The position numbers and the translations under genes are program-made. This document shows, piece after piece, positions 29,982 through 44,900 of a stretch of 64,000 nt of DNA. The stretch spans positions 41,205,858-41,269,857 of the forward strand of contig NC_083598.1 in assembly GCF_020882245.1 (NCBI RefSeq). Direction: 5' to 3'. The first letter of the stretch is position 1. Every line of letters begins with the position of its first letter. This DNA is from Rhopalosiphum padi. Its lineage: Eukaryota; Arthropoda; Insecta; Hemiptera; Aphididae. A model generated the notes under the pieces. The model searched no databases, was not told the origin of the DNA, and saw only the letters and a program-made list of their open reading frames with translations.

Positions 29982-32900
29982 TGTACTATAATTAAAATTG
30001 AAATTGAAATTAATTAAGTTACATAAAATAAACAATTTGAATGCCCTTACATAAAGTTTTTAAATATATTCAAATTTATTCAAAACTAAATTCAAAATTG
30101 AATTACTAACCCTCCAAAAATGTTTGCGTATTTTTTTTAAATTAGATAATTATAAAATTTAAATAAATTGTTATTTAGGTAATTTCTTTGTAATATCCTC
30201 AAAATGTGTATTTAAATTGAAGATTATTATTGCTTATAGCTTATGTATTATATATTAACACAAAGTTGCATATTATAATTATTATAACCAACATAGTTTC
30301 TCATTTTATATTTTGACATATATTTTATCATGATTACGCCATTGAAATTATCGTATATTTTATATAGGTATTTCCTCAATTTAATTTCAATATTTTAACA
30401 TAATCTAATGTTTTCGGTAGTCAATCATAAATCATTTAGAATACCGCTAATGTTTATAATGCCAATTTCATGCATAAAATTGCTACCGAATAGTGCAAAT
30501 ACTCAATTTACATTAAATGAATACAAGAAATAAAATAATTAGATATATACGTACGTTTATTACTTTTATTTATATTTTATGATTTTTTTTTTAACAATAA
30601 TAAATATTAAATATGTTCAAATATCAAATGTCAATTTTTATGACGTATTTTATAGTTTAAAATATTTTTGTTTGGAAATGACATATTTTATAGTATAACA
30701 GATAATAAATAATAATAAAAATACAATAAAATTGTATTATATTTTATTATCGATGTCAAACGTCAATATTTCACGAACATTATGTAATAATAATAATTTG
30801 TACATCAATTTATTATTCAATGTATAGTTATCGAAATAAAAGTATCATAATATTATTACAATATTATGATATACAAAGTTTATTTAAAAATTAATAGCAT
30901 GATTTATAATTATTAAAAATACCCGTGAAAAGTATTAAGAGAAAAAAATAGCTAATATTATTAACTTTTAAGCTTTATAGTAAACATGAAAAAAAATACG
31001 AATACTGTTAATCATTAATCAACCATAGTATCGTTGATTTCCAGCGAATCTAGAAACATAATATTTAAAATTATTATTATTAATTAACTAAACGTAAAAA
31101 ATATACATAGCACGCAAGCTTTTCGAACTTCGATATTGTAATGAAATGCAAATTAATAAAGTTTTGACGGTAAAAGTGTTTCCGCAACGTACTTACAAAC
31201 ACGATAAATCCGATAATAATATTGTTATAATACGATCACATAGAATTCGATCGAATGATATCATTTCGATTGCGTCTACAATAGTCAAATAATAACTAAA
31301 TATTATATAAATAAAAATAGATAATCATTAGCCATTAACCAGAATAAATGTATTTTCCGAATATCCGTAAAATTTATGTTTAACCATAACATAGAAACAT
31401 TTTTTTTTCTGACTGCACAATAATATAATGTTTATCGATACGATAAAAACACGATATACCTAGTTTTGTTTTCACATTCATATCATTATATTATTCATAC
31501 TACGGACTTTTAATTATTGTTGTCGGTGTATCGAAAAATCTGCACTGTACACGTGCACGTAACTCTTTAACTCGGTTATTTTTAATATGTACGTGGAAAT
31601 TCACAAGACACAAAGTGTGTGTGAAATGTTTTGAAGGCGAATAATTAAAAAGCGCACACTTGGTAATGGTAAACGGGTTGTGGTTTTCGTGGTACTAGGG
31701 TCGGGAAATTTCGTGCATCCCCGCTGAAACGGATAGAACGCGTGATGATAATAATTACATATTATAATGATTTACGCAAACGACAAACGGTTTTATGCGA
31801 GCTACGCGCGAGGAATAATATTCCCGCACCTATATATGTATATATACAGGACCGGAAGATTATGTAACGCGTATAACCCGTCTTATATACCACTAGATTT
31901 TATACCTGCACGTTTATACTTACATCGTGTAAAATATTATAATATGGGCGATGGCGACGAAATCGTCTCCGCTGTAGGGTTATACTAACACCTGTGCGCG
32001 TACGATAATAGTATAGAATATACAGTATAAAATATTGAATATTGTTCGCATATTAGTAGGCGAAATGGCACGTATTATCATTGATTAAACAACATCGCAA
32101 CAGATATTATATACTTATACAAATATTATTTTAAGTATCTCCTATGTCAACGCGGGACTTGATATATACTCGATTTTGGTTCACAGTATATTACTTATAC
32201 TTTCAATAGTTAAAAATGAAGATTTATTATACGTTCCGGTACATTTGGTGGTAGAAGTTAAAATTTAAATTTTCCAATAAATGTGTTTCTTCCAAAAACA
32301 TCCAGTTTAAATTTAATGTAATTAATCTGAGAATTTAGATTTACCTGGAAAAATGATCGCATTATTGTGGTTCAAGCGGCTTATGTAATTTTACTATAAA
32401 TCATGATGAGTGACGACAAAACACACTAGAAACACACACATCATTGTAAAAACCAATATATTCATTGCTTCGCTCAAAATTTAAAATTATTAAATATTTA
32501 AATTATAATTTATGAATATTTTGTATAGGTACCTAGCTATTATATTATATTATATTATGCAATATTTTGTACGATAAATTATTAAAATTATAAATAAATA
32601 TGTAATACATTTTTACTTAGGTATCTTATCCTTTAAAATATATCATTAGACATCAAATTGTATTAAATAGGTAATCAAATAGACAAAAGTAGGAAAATTG
32701 GAGTGTCAATTGTCCGTATTATTTGTGACAGAGAGGGGTGTATAATGTGTGGATAATCGAACAATGATTAAAAACATACAATGAACATGAATTTAAATGT
32801 TTTAAATAATTAAAAATAAAACAAACTACTGCATATATAACGTATTTTAAGTATAAATGTATAATACGATAATATATATATATTATGTATTGTTTAAAGT

Positions 32901-35900
32901 ATGTAATATATAGTTAATTTAAATTTTAAATTAAAAATAAATTTTTTTCTTGAAATTTTTTATTGGTATTTTGTATTTTGTATTTTGTATTTACATAATA
33001 TGTATAAAAAAAGACGCGTAGAGATCTTTTTTTAGATACGTATTTTAATTATATATATATATATAAATTTATCTTACACATTTTTCGTTTTAATAATAAT
33101 AATATAAAATATAAAATTGAAATGTATGAAAAAATATTTTTTATATATTTGAAACATGTATAATATACATTTTTTGTATAAAAACGGTTTACGGGAGTAG
33201 GAGGGGTGTTAAAACAACCATCTGGATATGGAACTGGATAAACAATATTCATAATATAATATTATACAATATATATATATATGCTCTAGATATTAATAAA
33301 ATAATGTCAATAATTCTTTTTTTTTTTTTATATACTCGTCAAGTCCGACATAGATTGAAAGAGTCGAAATAAATGTTGAACACCACTGGCATACAGTACG
33401 TAAACTATTTTGCGTTGCAGTGATATTATATTACGAGAGCGTTTGTGGTACGTCGTTACGATAATTATATACGACTGAAGCACACAGCTCTGTATAGGAC
33501 GCAATAAATATACATTATATATTATGATGTGAAAAACATTTCGTGAGGTTTTTAATATCAACGACCATAATATACTTTATTATATACAATTCAGAATTTA
33601 TTTGGCTTGATTAATTTATACCTACTGTAATTTTGTCGTCCTTATACCTATATAATATGTATGCGAGGTTTTCAATTTTAATACGATAATGGAAATTATA
33701 TCCATTCGTACTTAATATAATATATTATCTCATGCGGTGAACATCAAATCCTCGAAAAACCTCCTTAAAATGTATACCAATATAATACCTGTCCTGTTCG
33801 CTATAATGAGGCGTGAGATCCGGCAATGATATATCGGTGAGCACTGCTTTAAAAATACATTTATTATTAAATATTAATTTATAAAATCCTAATTTATACA
33901 AACATTTCATAATGCATTTTAAAAACAATAATATGATAATAGTGATGAAGTAGTACCAGACCACTAAATATAAATAAATACAATTATATTTAAACAAATA
34001 ACTAAAATTTATAAATATTAAATATTCATACATTTATGTAAGTATATATTGACGTGGTTATATATGAACATTTATTGACACCAAACATAAAAATCTTGAT
34101 TTTGATATTTTATATTCTTCTGAGATAAAGATAACACAGTCGATATTTTAATAACATAAAGCGTATGCTTTTCATTCCGTTTTTCTAGGACTCGACCCGG
34201 CTTTTCCACTATATATGTGGACGGGAAAGATGGGACATTTGACGCCTTCGGACGCCGAGTTCGTGGATGTAATACATACCGATGGCGGTGTATTCGGATT
34301 TCCGGTGGCCCTAGGTCACGCTGACTTTTTCCCGAACGGAGGTTTCCCATTGCAACCAGGGTGCAGCCTCAAGGAGCTGGCGCAGACCAACCTCATAACC
34401 AGAATTAGTGAGTACACCCAAACTTAGTATAATACCGAAAAAAATAACTTAGATGTCTGAATAATCATATTATTACTCATTATTATTATACTCATTTACG
34501 AATTTACAGTTTTTTTTTTACTGACCACTAGTTTATAAGCTACTTAATATAATATTAATAATATTTTTTATTGATCAAAAATAATATCGAACGCGTTTAA
34601 CTTATAGAATTTGGAAATATTTAAAAATCGTTAAAATTTGGACCCTAAAATAGATATTAAATTATTTTATAAATAATAGTTAGGTTAGGTTAGGTACCTA
34701 CAAATTACAAAATAACAAATATATTATCCAACCTCAAACTCCAAATAATTCTTAACATTCGTATAGCACTATAGTTCATATAATTTAGATAGCATCAACA
34801 CATTACATGTATATAATGCAGTAAATACATAAAAACCTTTGTGGAATAACTTACTCTGATATTGCACGGTCCAAATTTGTAATAAGTAATGCAATAAATT
34901 TAGTCAAAAATGAATATAATAAGCATACGTTAATGTACTAAAAAATGTTAAAACTCCTACTATAGTGTATTCAGTAGGTAAACGTCATTAGTATGCGCTG
35001 AAATATGAAAAAATATGTTAAAAATAATTAGATACCTGTAAAATAGTTTACATATTTAATTAAACGATAGTCAGTGTGGTTTGAAGCTATAGTTGCGCGC
35101 AAATACTGAGTGATGGTTCTGCGGTGGGGTGGATGATTGAAAAAAGTCAGTACACGACGTAAAGATAACAATTTATAAAAAAAAAAAAAATCCAATTTTC
35201 GTAATTGACCTACTGTAATTGGACGTCAAATGTATAATTAGTAATTAATACTTTCATTAGAATTATATTAAAAAATATTGTTGAGTATTTTCTGAAAATA
35301 TGATAAAAAAAAAATTTTTAAATTAAAAAAAAATGCTCGACCTACACCGTAAAAATATGTAAGTAAGTAATTAATTCCTGCATATTGTAAATTATAATAA
35401 TTATGTAAATATTATACTCGAAGGCGGAAACTCATTTAAATTATTTTTTTTTTTAAAACAATTTAAAATAATCCCAAGAACGTCGATAACGTTTTGAAGC
35501 TTTCTTAGCATTATCAATAATAAGCAATTATTCCTATATGGTACTACTGTAGTAGCCTGCAGTATACTATATAGGTTACTCTATAGTCTATAGGTATATA
35601 CTCTACAGCTTGTCTGATTTTAACATGAGATATTGAACGGCACGCGATCATGACTTTGCACAAGTCTCAAAATTATTGTTCATGTTCTATCCACAACAAT
35701 ATCATATCATACAATACCATAACAGCAATAGTAATAATAACACCTGCATACGCGCAGGTGATTGTCCACGGTAAACTATACTATATCTGATATCATAACT
35801 TATAACTGACGCCGATGGCACGCCAATACGGTTGTTACTTTTATCGTTATTACTTATGCAAGCACACGGTGACGGTGTGTCATTCCGTCGAAATTCGATC

Positions 35901-38900
35901 GCGGCTTGTTACAAATACAATTTTATACCTGTATAATATAGAATGGTATACCCGTTCCATTGCCATATCGCATCGTGTCAATATCACGACACTAACGTCT
36001 AGCCGCAGCATCGTCTCACAAACACGGAAAAATACAATACAATAATATAATATTGTTTATAAAAAACTATGTAGTTTATTGTATAATGTATAATGTTCGC
36101 AGTTGACTTATAACGAAATTTAAGTATCCCGTTGGTTGTTTCCGACGAATATGATTGAATCCAATGCTTAACAGCGGGATTATAATATTAGCTATTATTA
36201 TGACTTGTGAGTTTTCTAACAATCTATTGAAAACGTTTCCTGGACCGTTTTAATTTTTTAAACGCATCTTAATATGCGTTTATATTATTAATTTATTTTC
36301 ACAGAGCGCCATTAATTTTGAAACGATTTTTCATTTGTTTAAGATTTTGTATAAATCACAACAGTAATGTATTCATTTATTCGTGGTATTTTGTCTTTAA
36401 ATATTTATTACATTGTTTGTTAGGTTTTATCAAGTCAACATTTTTTTTTTTTTTTAAGAGTGAAATAGTGAAATAAAAGCAAACTTTAGTCAGCAGATGA
36501 ATTTAATAAATTAGAAGTCTGACATAAAATAAATTAATAACAAAACACTGAAATAATCGAGGCAATATATGAAATTAATCGATTTAAAACTAGAGTATAA
36601 TATTCTTTAAGACAATACTGTTATATATATATATTTGGAACTAAGTTGTATTTGTTGTATTATTAAAACAATTTATGTGTGTTTATATTTTCGTTTAATT
36701 ATAAAGGGCTTAATATTTGGTATCTAAACCTTGCAAACTATTCCAAATTATCAACTATAATATTCTCTGATATCCAATATATCTTCTTTTGGTCTTATAA
36801 ATAACATTTTGTTTCTAATAAAAAACAGACATGTCCTGTCTCTTTAGGTAATAATTATTAGAAACAATTATAATAATAATATACTATTATGATTTAAAAT
36901 AAATATAATATAATATTTTAACGATATTTTTTAATGCCAGTTTATTCCAAACTAATAAATATTCTTGATTTTCACAATTTAAATATTTGGTTTGGAAATA
37001 AAAATTTACGAGTTCTCTTGTGTTCTCTTTTTTTCATTATTTGAATTATGTTTAGTTATTATGTATAGGCTCCAAAAGAAATTGTTCTAGTTATCTTATC
37101 AAATATAATATTAGGTATATTATACAATTGAATTATAATAATAAATATAATATATATCACATTTTCATTATTGCTATGAGATTAGATATTTTGCTACAAT
37201 TTATAAAATATATCTATGAAAGTTTACATAAATTACAAATTTATAAAATATTTTTTTATGATTAGAAAGATAAATATTAGAAACTTATTTACTTTAAATA
37301 AAGTCATTAAGTAAATAATAACGTCATATATAATCAGTTATAATAAAATGCTCAATTCTAACCTATTTAATATATTTTTTTTCAACAAATAATTGTTTAA
37401 GAACATAATTATTATGATCTATTTTACATTATTTACACGTATAATAACTATAAAAAAAAAAAATTTTAATAGTGTAACACTATAAAATATTTGTTTTTTG
37501 TGGATAAAACTGGCTAAAACGTATAGTGATTACACAGTTTATAAGTTAGAACTACAGTAAAATTTCAAGTATATGAAGTTTATTGTATCAACTTAAGAAA
37601 AATGGCAAAAAGTTTTCGAACATTAGGTTTTATAAGTGAACGTCAGAAGAAATAATAGGGTTTTGTTGCTATGGGCACCTGTAGTTTGTTGAATTTGACA
37701 ATAGAAAACGTAGGCATTACTTATCTCGACTCCATTATGTATAGAGTGTGAGAACATTAAAATGTATAACTAAAGAAACTTCAGTGAGTTATAAATATTC
37801 AAAGAATATTATTTACTGTTATTTAATACGTTTATTGAAACATCGACACTTCGATAAAATCAATTTTAACTATAAATGTTTTTGTCAACCAAGGAGTGAA
37901 CATATATATGATATAATTATTTTCTGTCTGCATTATATGCTTACAGTATAACATAGAAATTATTTCATAACAATAAAAAAAAAAAAACCTTTTTACTTGT
38001 TGGGAAATGAGAACTCTCTGAGTACCTGAGTACGTGCTCATTAATTTACGAGTATATTGTAGTATACGTTATAGATTACTTACATTTTATTTATATTTAA
38101 AATAAACTTCATTTCATTTAATGTTTTACATTTTAATATTTACCATAGACAATTCAATTTTAATTACATAAATAATCTAAATTCTAGATAAACGTTGTTA
38201 AGTTAAATTTTAATAATAATTATATCATATGATTTAAATTAATTTAAATTGTAATGATTAAAACTTAATAGTTTATGATGATGGTTTCGAAAACGGTTTT
38301 ACTCACTGCTTTCCAGTAGCATTAAATTGATAATTAAAACTACCCTCAATGGCTGCTAGCAAACTAATAATATTGTTGGAGGGTGGAATAATAAGTTTTC
38401 AAATCTAGTTGGTCAAACACATCCTTCAGTAGGAAACTAATAATACTAATCGAAAACGAGATTAATGCAGATCATGCACATTTAACAGTTGATTACACCT
38501 ATTTATGAAACCAAAACCAATAACTATATTTAAAGAAAAATGTAAGACTACAAAAATTTGAATTGGATAACCATCCAAATAAATTAATGAAAATACATAT
38601 GATTAAACCGCTTTTAATTTAAAATAAATAATAATATTAAATTAATAGAAGTTAAAAACATTATTGCTAAAGCCTTATAAACCACATAATCAAAAAAAAA
38701 AAAAATATATAAAAAAACATTAATAACATTAATATATTATATAACATTTTTTCAAGTTTCATAAATGCGATTAGTTACATTATTTGTTTGAAGGTATATA
38801 AATATAAATTCCAAGAATATTTTTATTTTTTTAAACTATACAACGAAATAATATTATTTGGTCATGAATATATTTACCGGGGAAAACTATATTGCTGTAT

Positions 38901-41900
38901 AACATTTTTACATTTGAAATGCAATTTTTTTAGTGGCTTGCAGCCACGACCGAGCGTGGGAGTATTTTGCTGAATCCGTCATCAATCCTACTGGATTTCC
39001 TTCGTTGAGATGTTTAAACTACGAATCATTTACAAACGGCACGTGTTTCAGAGACTTCGCATACTCCAAAGAACAAAAAGTCCAATACATGGGATTAGCA
39101 GTCAACAAACAGTATGTTATCACTTTATATGAATTCAAAATATCACGAAACCGTTATAATTTTTCCCCCATTTTCAGGATCAGAGGTCAATTCTACTTGG
39201 CTACCAAACCGACAGCACCGTTTGCATACAATAAAATATATAAACCCTAACATCTTATTTATAGAACTGTGTATTAGCTTAAAGAAAAAAAATAAACTTG
39301 TTTCCTACTTTGCATAAAAATATGTTCTTGGAATCAATTTGATTAAATTAAGCACTGTATCAATGAACTAATACATACTGAAGTAAACAGTTAACTTGGA
39401 AGTCACATACAACGTATAAAATAGGGGAAACTTATAGAAAGTTTTTAAACATCATCCTACGTGCGCGTGATGTTGTACGAGCAGTAGTATAAAATATATT
39501 TAAAATTTTGTCTAGACACCCAGGAATTCTTTTATCGATACGAATTGTGTGTACACTCAAAGTTGTAAAAAACTATATGTATTTATTCAACTTTTTACAC
39601 TTTTCAATAAATAAGGTGTATTATGTGCATATTTCGTGATAGTTATTTTGTATTCGGAGAAATAATCATTTTTGGGTTTTAGAATATCTCTTTAGAATTT
39701 ACCAACAACCGAAATAAATATAATATAACGAATACTGTAATTGTAATAGGTAAGCCACTTAACCTTAATGCAGTAATAGTATTATGTAATTTTAAAACAA
39801 AGTATGTAATCATATAATCGTTAAGTACAACATGAATATCATTACATGTTTTATTAAGAGGATATCAGCTTACTATTTGTTTTTTTTCTCTAACATCGTG
39901 AATATAACAAATTCGCATTTAGCATAACTAACCTTGTAATTTTAGCTCTGATATTAGTATAAAATTACCCATTAATCCAAAAACTTAAACTGTGTTCTTA
40001 GATTGTCTTCATTCAAATATTGTTCATTTTTTTTTTGAGAATTTTTAAATTGACACATTTTATTATATACTTATAACTATAATAACTTTGATTAAATTTG
40101 AAAAAACAACGCATAAAAGTTTGGATAAGGTTAATCTTTCGTAAAAGAACCAGCGTAAGAACACATATAATATTCATTACTTAAAGTTTTATGACAAGTA
40201 AATTCACTCTAATAACATGCGGTTGGTTCTGGTGAACGCAAATTTTCTATGTTGCGTATCATGGGCGGGAGAAAAATAAAAAATAGTGCGCTGATATCAC
40301 ATATGTTAAATAAAAATTATAATTGCCAAATTAAGGGAAAATTAATAGTATATCGGTATTGTGGTGCTTTTATACTGCATATAATAGAACATAATAATAT
40401 AATATCCATAGAATTTTACGTACGGATACAGAAATGAGACTATAATATATATTTTATATAGACGCCTTTTCTACTGGAATTCCGAAAATAGTATCGCACA
40501 GGAATGCGTATATTACACACGCACACACACACACACACACACACAGACGCACATGGATTTAAAACGTAGCTAGTCGTATTGGAAAAGAGAAACTTCGTGC
40601 CGTTTAGGCGGTGCTGTAGCTCTTCTTTTTGTGTTTTTGTATCTGCACGCGTATTCGCGCGGTATATGCGGATAAATCCGATAAAGACCGCCCGAGGAAT
40701 GCGTGCATGTCTGTTTTCGAAGGGTCGTCCGCGTTTCGCCGAAACAACCCCGTTCGCAACTCCTACATCTCGCCGCCTTCGCGAAACGTCGGTTTTTGAC
40801 AGGGTTTCCGTACATATTATATAATATATTTAGAACATTTTAGTTCGTTATCGCGCGTATGCATATAATATACACATAATATATAAAATGGTTAAAGAGC
40901 AGAGAAAAATAAAAAATACTGTTTTCCGATACAAACGGCAAAGTTAACGTGAGTGCCAGCAGGTGTTTTCTGTTTTTCAGCGACAGAAACGGCGGCCACG
41001 CACCATACCGACTGCATCGACGACGATATAACATCGTATACGTGTCTTCGATCCGATCACCGGTTAAATTATTCCACGACACACCGGCTAGCGCACGAGT
41101 TTTGTGTGGCCGATACTCCCACGCTCTCGTTCAACATCGTCGTATTCCGCTTTATTTATTTACTATATATTATATAACGTATACATTGTGACGAATATAT
41201 TTCGATCATTCGTGAAAAGTTAGGTTAGCAACCTCATACCCCTGACATGTTTTGCGGATAAGTATACTCGCAGTTACGTCGTGCCAAGAGAGAAAAACTT
41301 GGTCCCAAAAAACAGGAATATAATTTAATTAAGATATATCAGTAATAAGGACTAGCTATATAGTCAGTTTTTCGTTATCTCGTTAATTTATCGCGAGGCT
41401 CGTTAATTAAATACTATCGGTACCCGAATTGCTCCAGTTAATATACGAATGAGTGGTATACGGCTTATTGGATAATTTTGTTGGTATGGAAAAATATAAA
41501 ATGACCTTACAGTGGCTGAACTGAAAGGGTATACAATATTGATTGTACAGTTAAAAGAGATAGTATTCTTTAACCACTAGTTGGAAAGTCTAAGACATCA
41601 AGTAATGAAGCACACCGCATCGCCAACGAAACGATTGGCCGGCCATACTTTTACTACGGTATCTGAAGCTGACATCACCACGTTGTGCCTCTAATATTAT
41701 TGACGTCCCAACTGATACATTTTGCGCAGAGTGGCCGAGGAAACGACATTTTGAATAGTTTGGGACGTTTGGGTTGACAGAAGAAGGGAAACTTAATGAG
41801 TCGTAACTCGTAAACCATAGCCCGTAGAGATCGGCGATGGCTTTTGTTTTAGTAACGTAGATGAAAATATTTAAACCGCAACAACGGATAATCCTACGAT

Positions 41901-44900
41901 TCTGACGTTCGATGTCCTAAAAATCACATTTGTCACATCATATTATTAGAAAATCTCACTCCTCTCGCAGGGTGGAGGGTATAACAGAGTATGGATTTAG
42001 ACTTGACACCGAGGTACCAATGCTCTTTGGTGCTAATCACTATCAAGTGCTACAGGTTGTATCGATATAACCTTTATTGCATATTATAAATCATGTATAG
42101 TATAGTTATGATCTTCAGTTTAAAAAAACGTCTGTTTACTTTTTTAAAATTATTGTATAAGTCACTATTCAAATTATAGAAATAAAAACTGATATACAAA
42201 CACGAAATAGATACCTATTTAATTACTATACTATTCTGAAATCTAACATAATTAACCAATTATTACATTTAAATTATTATAATGCTATTTATATATTTCT
42301 AAAAACCTTACAAAATCGAAATGTTGCCTATATGATTATAGAACTGTTTATATTTAAAGGATCTGATACTCTAATTAAACAAAATATAAAAATGTCGAGT
42401 ACAATTATCATATATTTTTCAGTAAAATAAAGTAATCACTGACAATTTATGTATATTGATTACTTATATACTTGCAGTTTATAAAAGTTTTCAAAATTAA
42501 ATACATTTACCAAAACATTTTCAATAGCTTCGATATATTTCTGTGAAATAAATTCATCTTCTACTAGTTTTATAAAACATTTGAATATACTTTATATTCA
42601 TCACATTTAAATATTCAATATAATCATAATGAAATATTTTTTAATTACGTAAAACACTGTGTTCAATGAACTTGTTTTAAATTTATATTAGGTACGTACA
42701 TATTGAGTTTCAAAATATTATTTGTTTATATTTTGCTAATATTGTGAATATAGTTAAAACAGTTTTATATTTTCTTTATCGACCTAGGTGTATTTATAAC
42801 AAACGTCCAATCAGAAAATTAAATATTTTTAGGCCCGCCCACTGACCGGTGTCCGTACTGCCGTTTTGTTATCAAAACAATAACTATTATTTTATTATTA
42901 TTATTATATATATATATTGTTTTTTTCGTTACGTATTATTTTTAGTTTTTTTTCTTGTTATTATAATAATATGTTATGTTATTAATGTTATTATTACGAG
43001 TTCATGTTTAACATATAGTCCGCGACTGCGTCGGATCGCCAACCTGGGAAGATTAGTTATGTTTAAATTGATTTTACCCAATGATAATTGACATTCTAAC
43101 TTAAATATTAACAATGTTAACACGTCATATAACTTAAATTTTTTCTTCTACATTATAACATTAGACTTTCGACGTAAGAAGGTATGACAATCCGTCATAG
43201 GCAGATTGCCTAGCCAGTTATTGATTTGTACCGGTTGAGGACTGGTAGCTAGACACTCAATTACCATTTTCGGTATGCATATATTATTTTTGAATTCAAA
43301 AAAGGCACCGGGCAAGCGTTGAGACAAACTTTTACACCGAATTAGAACTGATAACTGATAACTCACAAACATGGTAATCATATGTTTTAGTGACCGATTT
43401 CTATCCGGTAAAACAATTTTCATTCGATCACCTCAAATAAGGTGGCTTCTACGCACTGGAATCGAGTCACACGGGCAGCTAGTATTTGAATAAATTATAT
43501 AATAATATTTTACATAGTAAAATTTGGTGCCTTTCAGATTCCGAGGAGTACCTCGTTTGAGTGTACAGAATTTTATGTGAAATCAAAAACAGGAATTAAG
43601 TATAATTAGTCGTTTAAATTCAATTGCTAAAATTTCTGGTATTAAAAATTGATTAAAATGACGTATAGTTGCTATTAATAAACACTTAAGTTAAAAAATT
43701 GTATTATGATAAGGCTTTAAGCATATATAATAAAAATATTTAACACGTCATAATTTAGAAAATTAATTTTTCAATCTGAACTTATATGTACATAACATTT
43801 TTAACGATAGATGATAATTATTATTTTATTATTTTAATATAAAGGAAGAAATAGAATTGGTTAAATAATTTATTTTTACTGTTAAGTCAATATATTTTCT
43901 CAAATAATAAATTAAAATGTATTTATTGTACCAGGAAATTATAAAATTGAATAAATTAAATGAATAGTTTTATAAACTAATTTTATAATTGATTTTATAT
44001 ATCTTATATACAATTTGAAAAATTATAACGGTTATTTAATTAATAATATCTATTATCATAAATAATAAATATTTGCATATTTAACGGAAACAAAATAATA
44101 TTATTATTATATATTTTTAATTAGATTCACCTGTTTATTTAAGATATTACATTCGCATGTATTACCAAATAATAAACATATACAATTTATGAAGAAATAT
44201 TTATTAGGTTTAATGTATATAACAGTTATACTTATTATTTTAAATTAAAACGACGTTTACAAAATCAAAATATATAACACACAGAGACCACTCTTTTAAG
44301 TACTTATTAAAAGTTTCACATACTCATTTTGTAAGTATTTTATTATAATATATTAATTTTTATTATTGTAAATGATTTAAAGTGAAGTTTAGCAAGTTTG
44401 ATGAAAATTAATGAGAATTTACAAATTATTTAATCTTGAAAATACCTTATCAACATTCAAGTTAAACCCATAATTTCAACTGATTGTTTGCTAAAAATAT
44501 TATAGTTAATATTTCTTGCAAATCTTTTCAGTAAAAACTTAATTTAAATAAAAATAAAATACGATACCTATATTTTAAGTTTCTTTAGTTTTATGTGCAT
44601 TTTATTTAGTATTCAAGAATTTCTCAGTTGTAACATATTTCTCATATTTTAAACCTTAGAGTATCTTTAAACATCCTCTTGACATAGTGTTATTCATTGT
44701 CAAACATTTTGAAACTGTCAGACAAAATTTTGTGGCTTTCTCCGTGTTTTGACATAGTGTAACATTGTTTATTTTTTTATGATATTCAACTGCAAGACGC
44801 GTGTTTCTTTCATAGTCTTTAGAACGCAATTTTTCTGATTTTTCAATACATGGTTTGGTTCCCTATAATATGAACACGAGATTTCAAACAAATTTCGGTC

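Larger units (their letters stand above)
29519..34188 (+). other. Lipase intron 4 (4,670 nt)
   Basis: AT-rich intron with the (TA)16 and GTATTTT repeats. It also has a 12-bp inverted repeat at 30,843-30,871 (tatcataatatt, loop attac). A GC-richer patch lies at 31.5-32.0 kb. No embedded gene was recognised. Confidence 0.7.

Noticed and set aside
34072..34350. 92-codon minus-strand frame
   Set aside because: Shadow of lipase exon 5, which carries the catalytic Asp and the beta-9 motif on the plus strand.
41725..41760. tRNA-like words (gcagagtggccgagg)
   Set aside because: There is no matching acceptor stem, anticodon arm or TTCGA-type T-loop at the right spacing.
43019..43483. Possible Helitron fragment ending in ...gggcagCTAG/T
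   Set aside because: The CTAG end is present, but no clear hairpin precedes it and the left TC is preceded by G instead of A.
44681..44765. Direct repeat of tgacatagtgt about 70 bp apart
   Set aside because: The repeat is only 11 bp, with no terminal inverted repeats or element between the copies.
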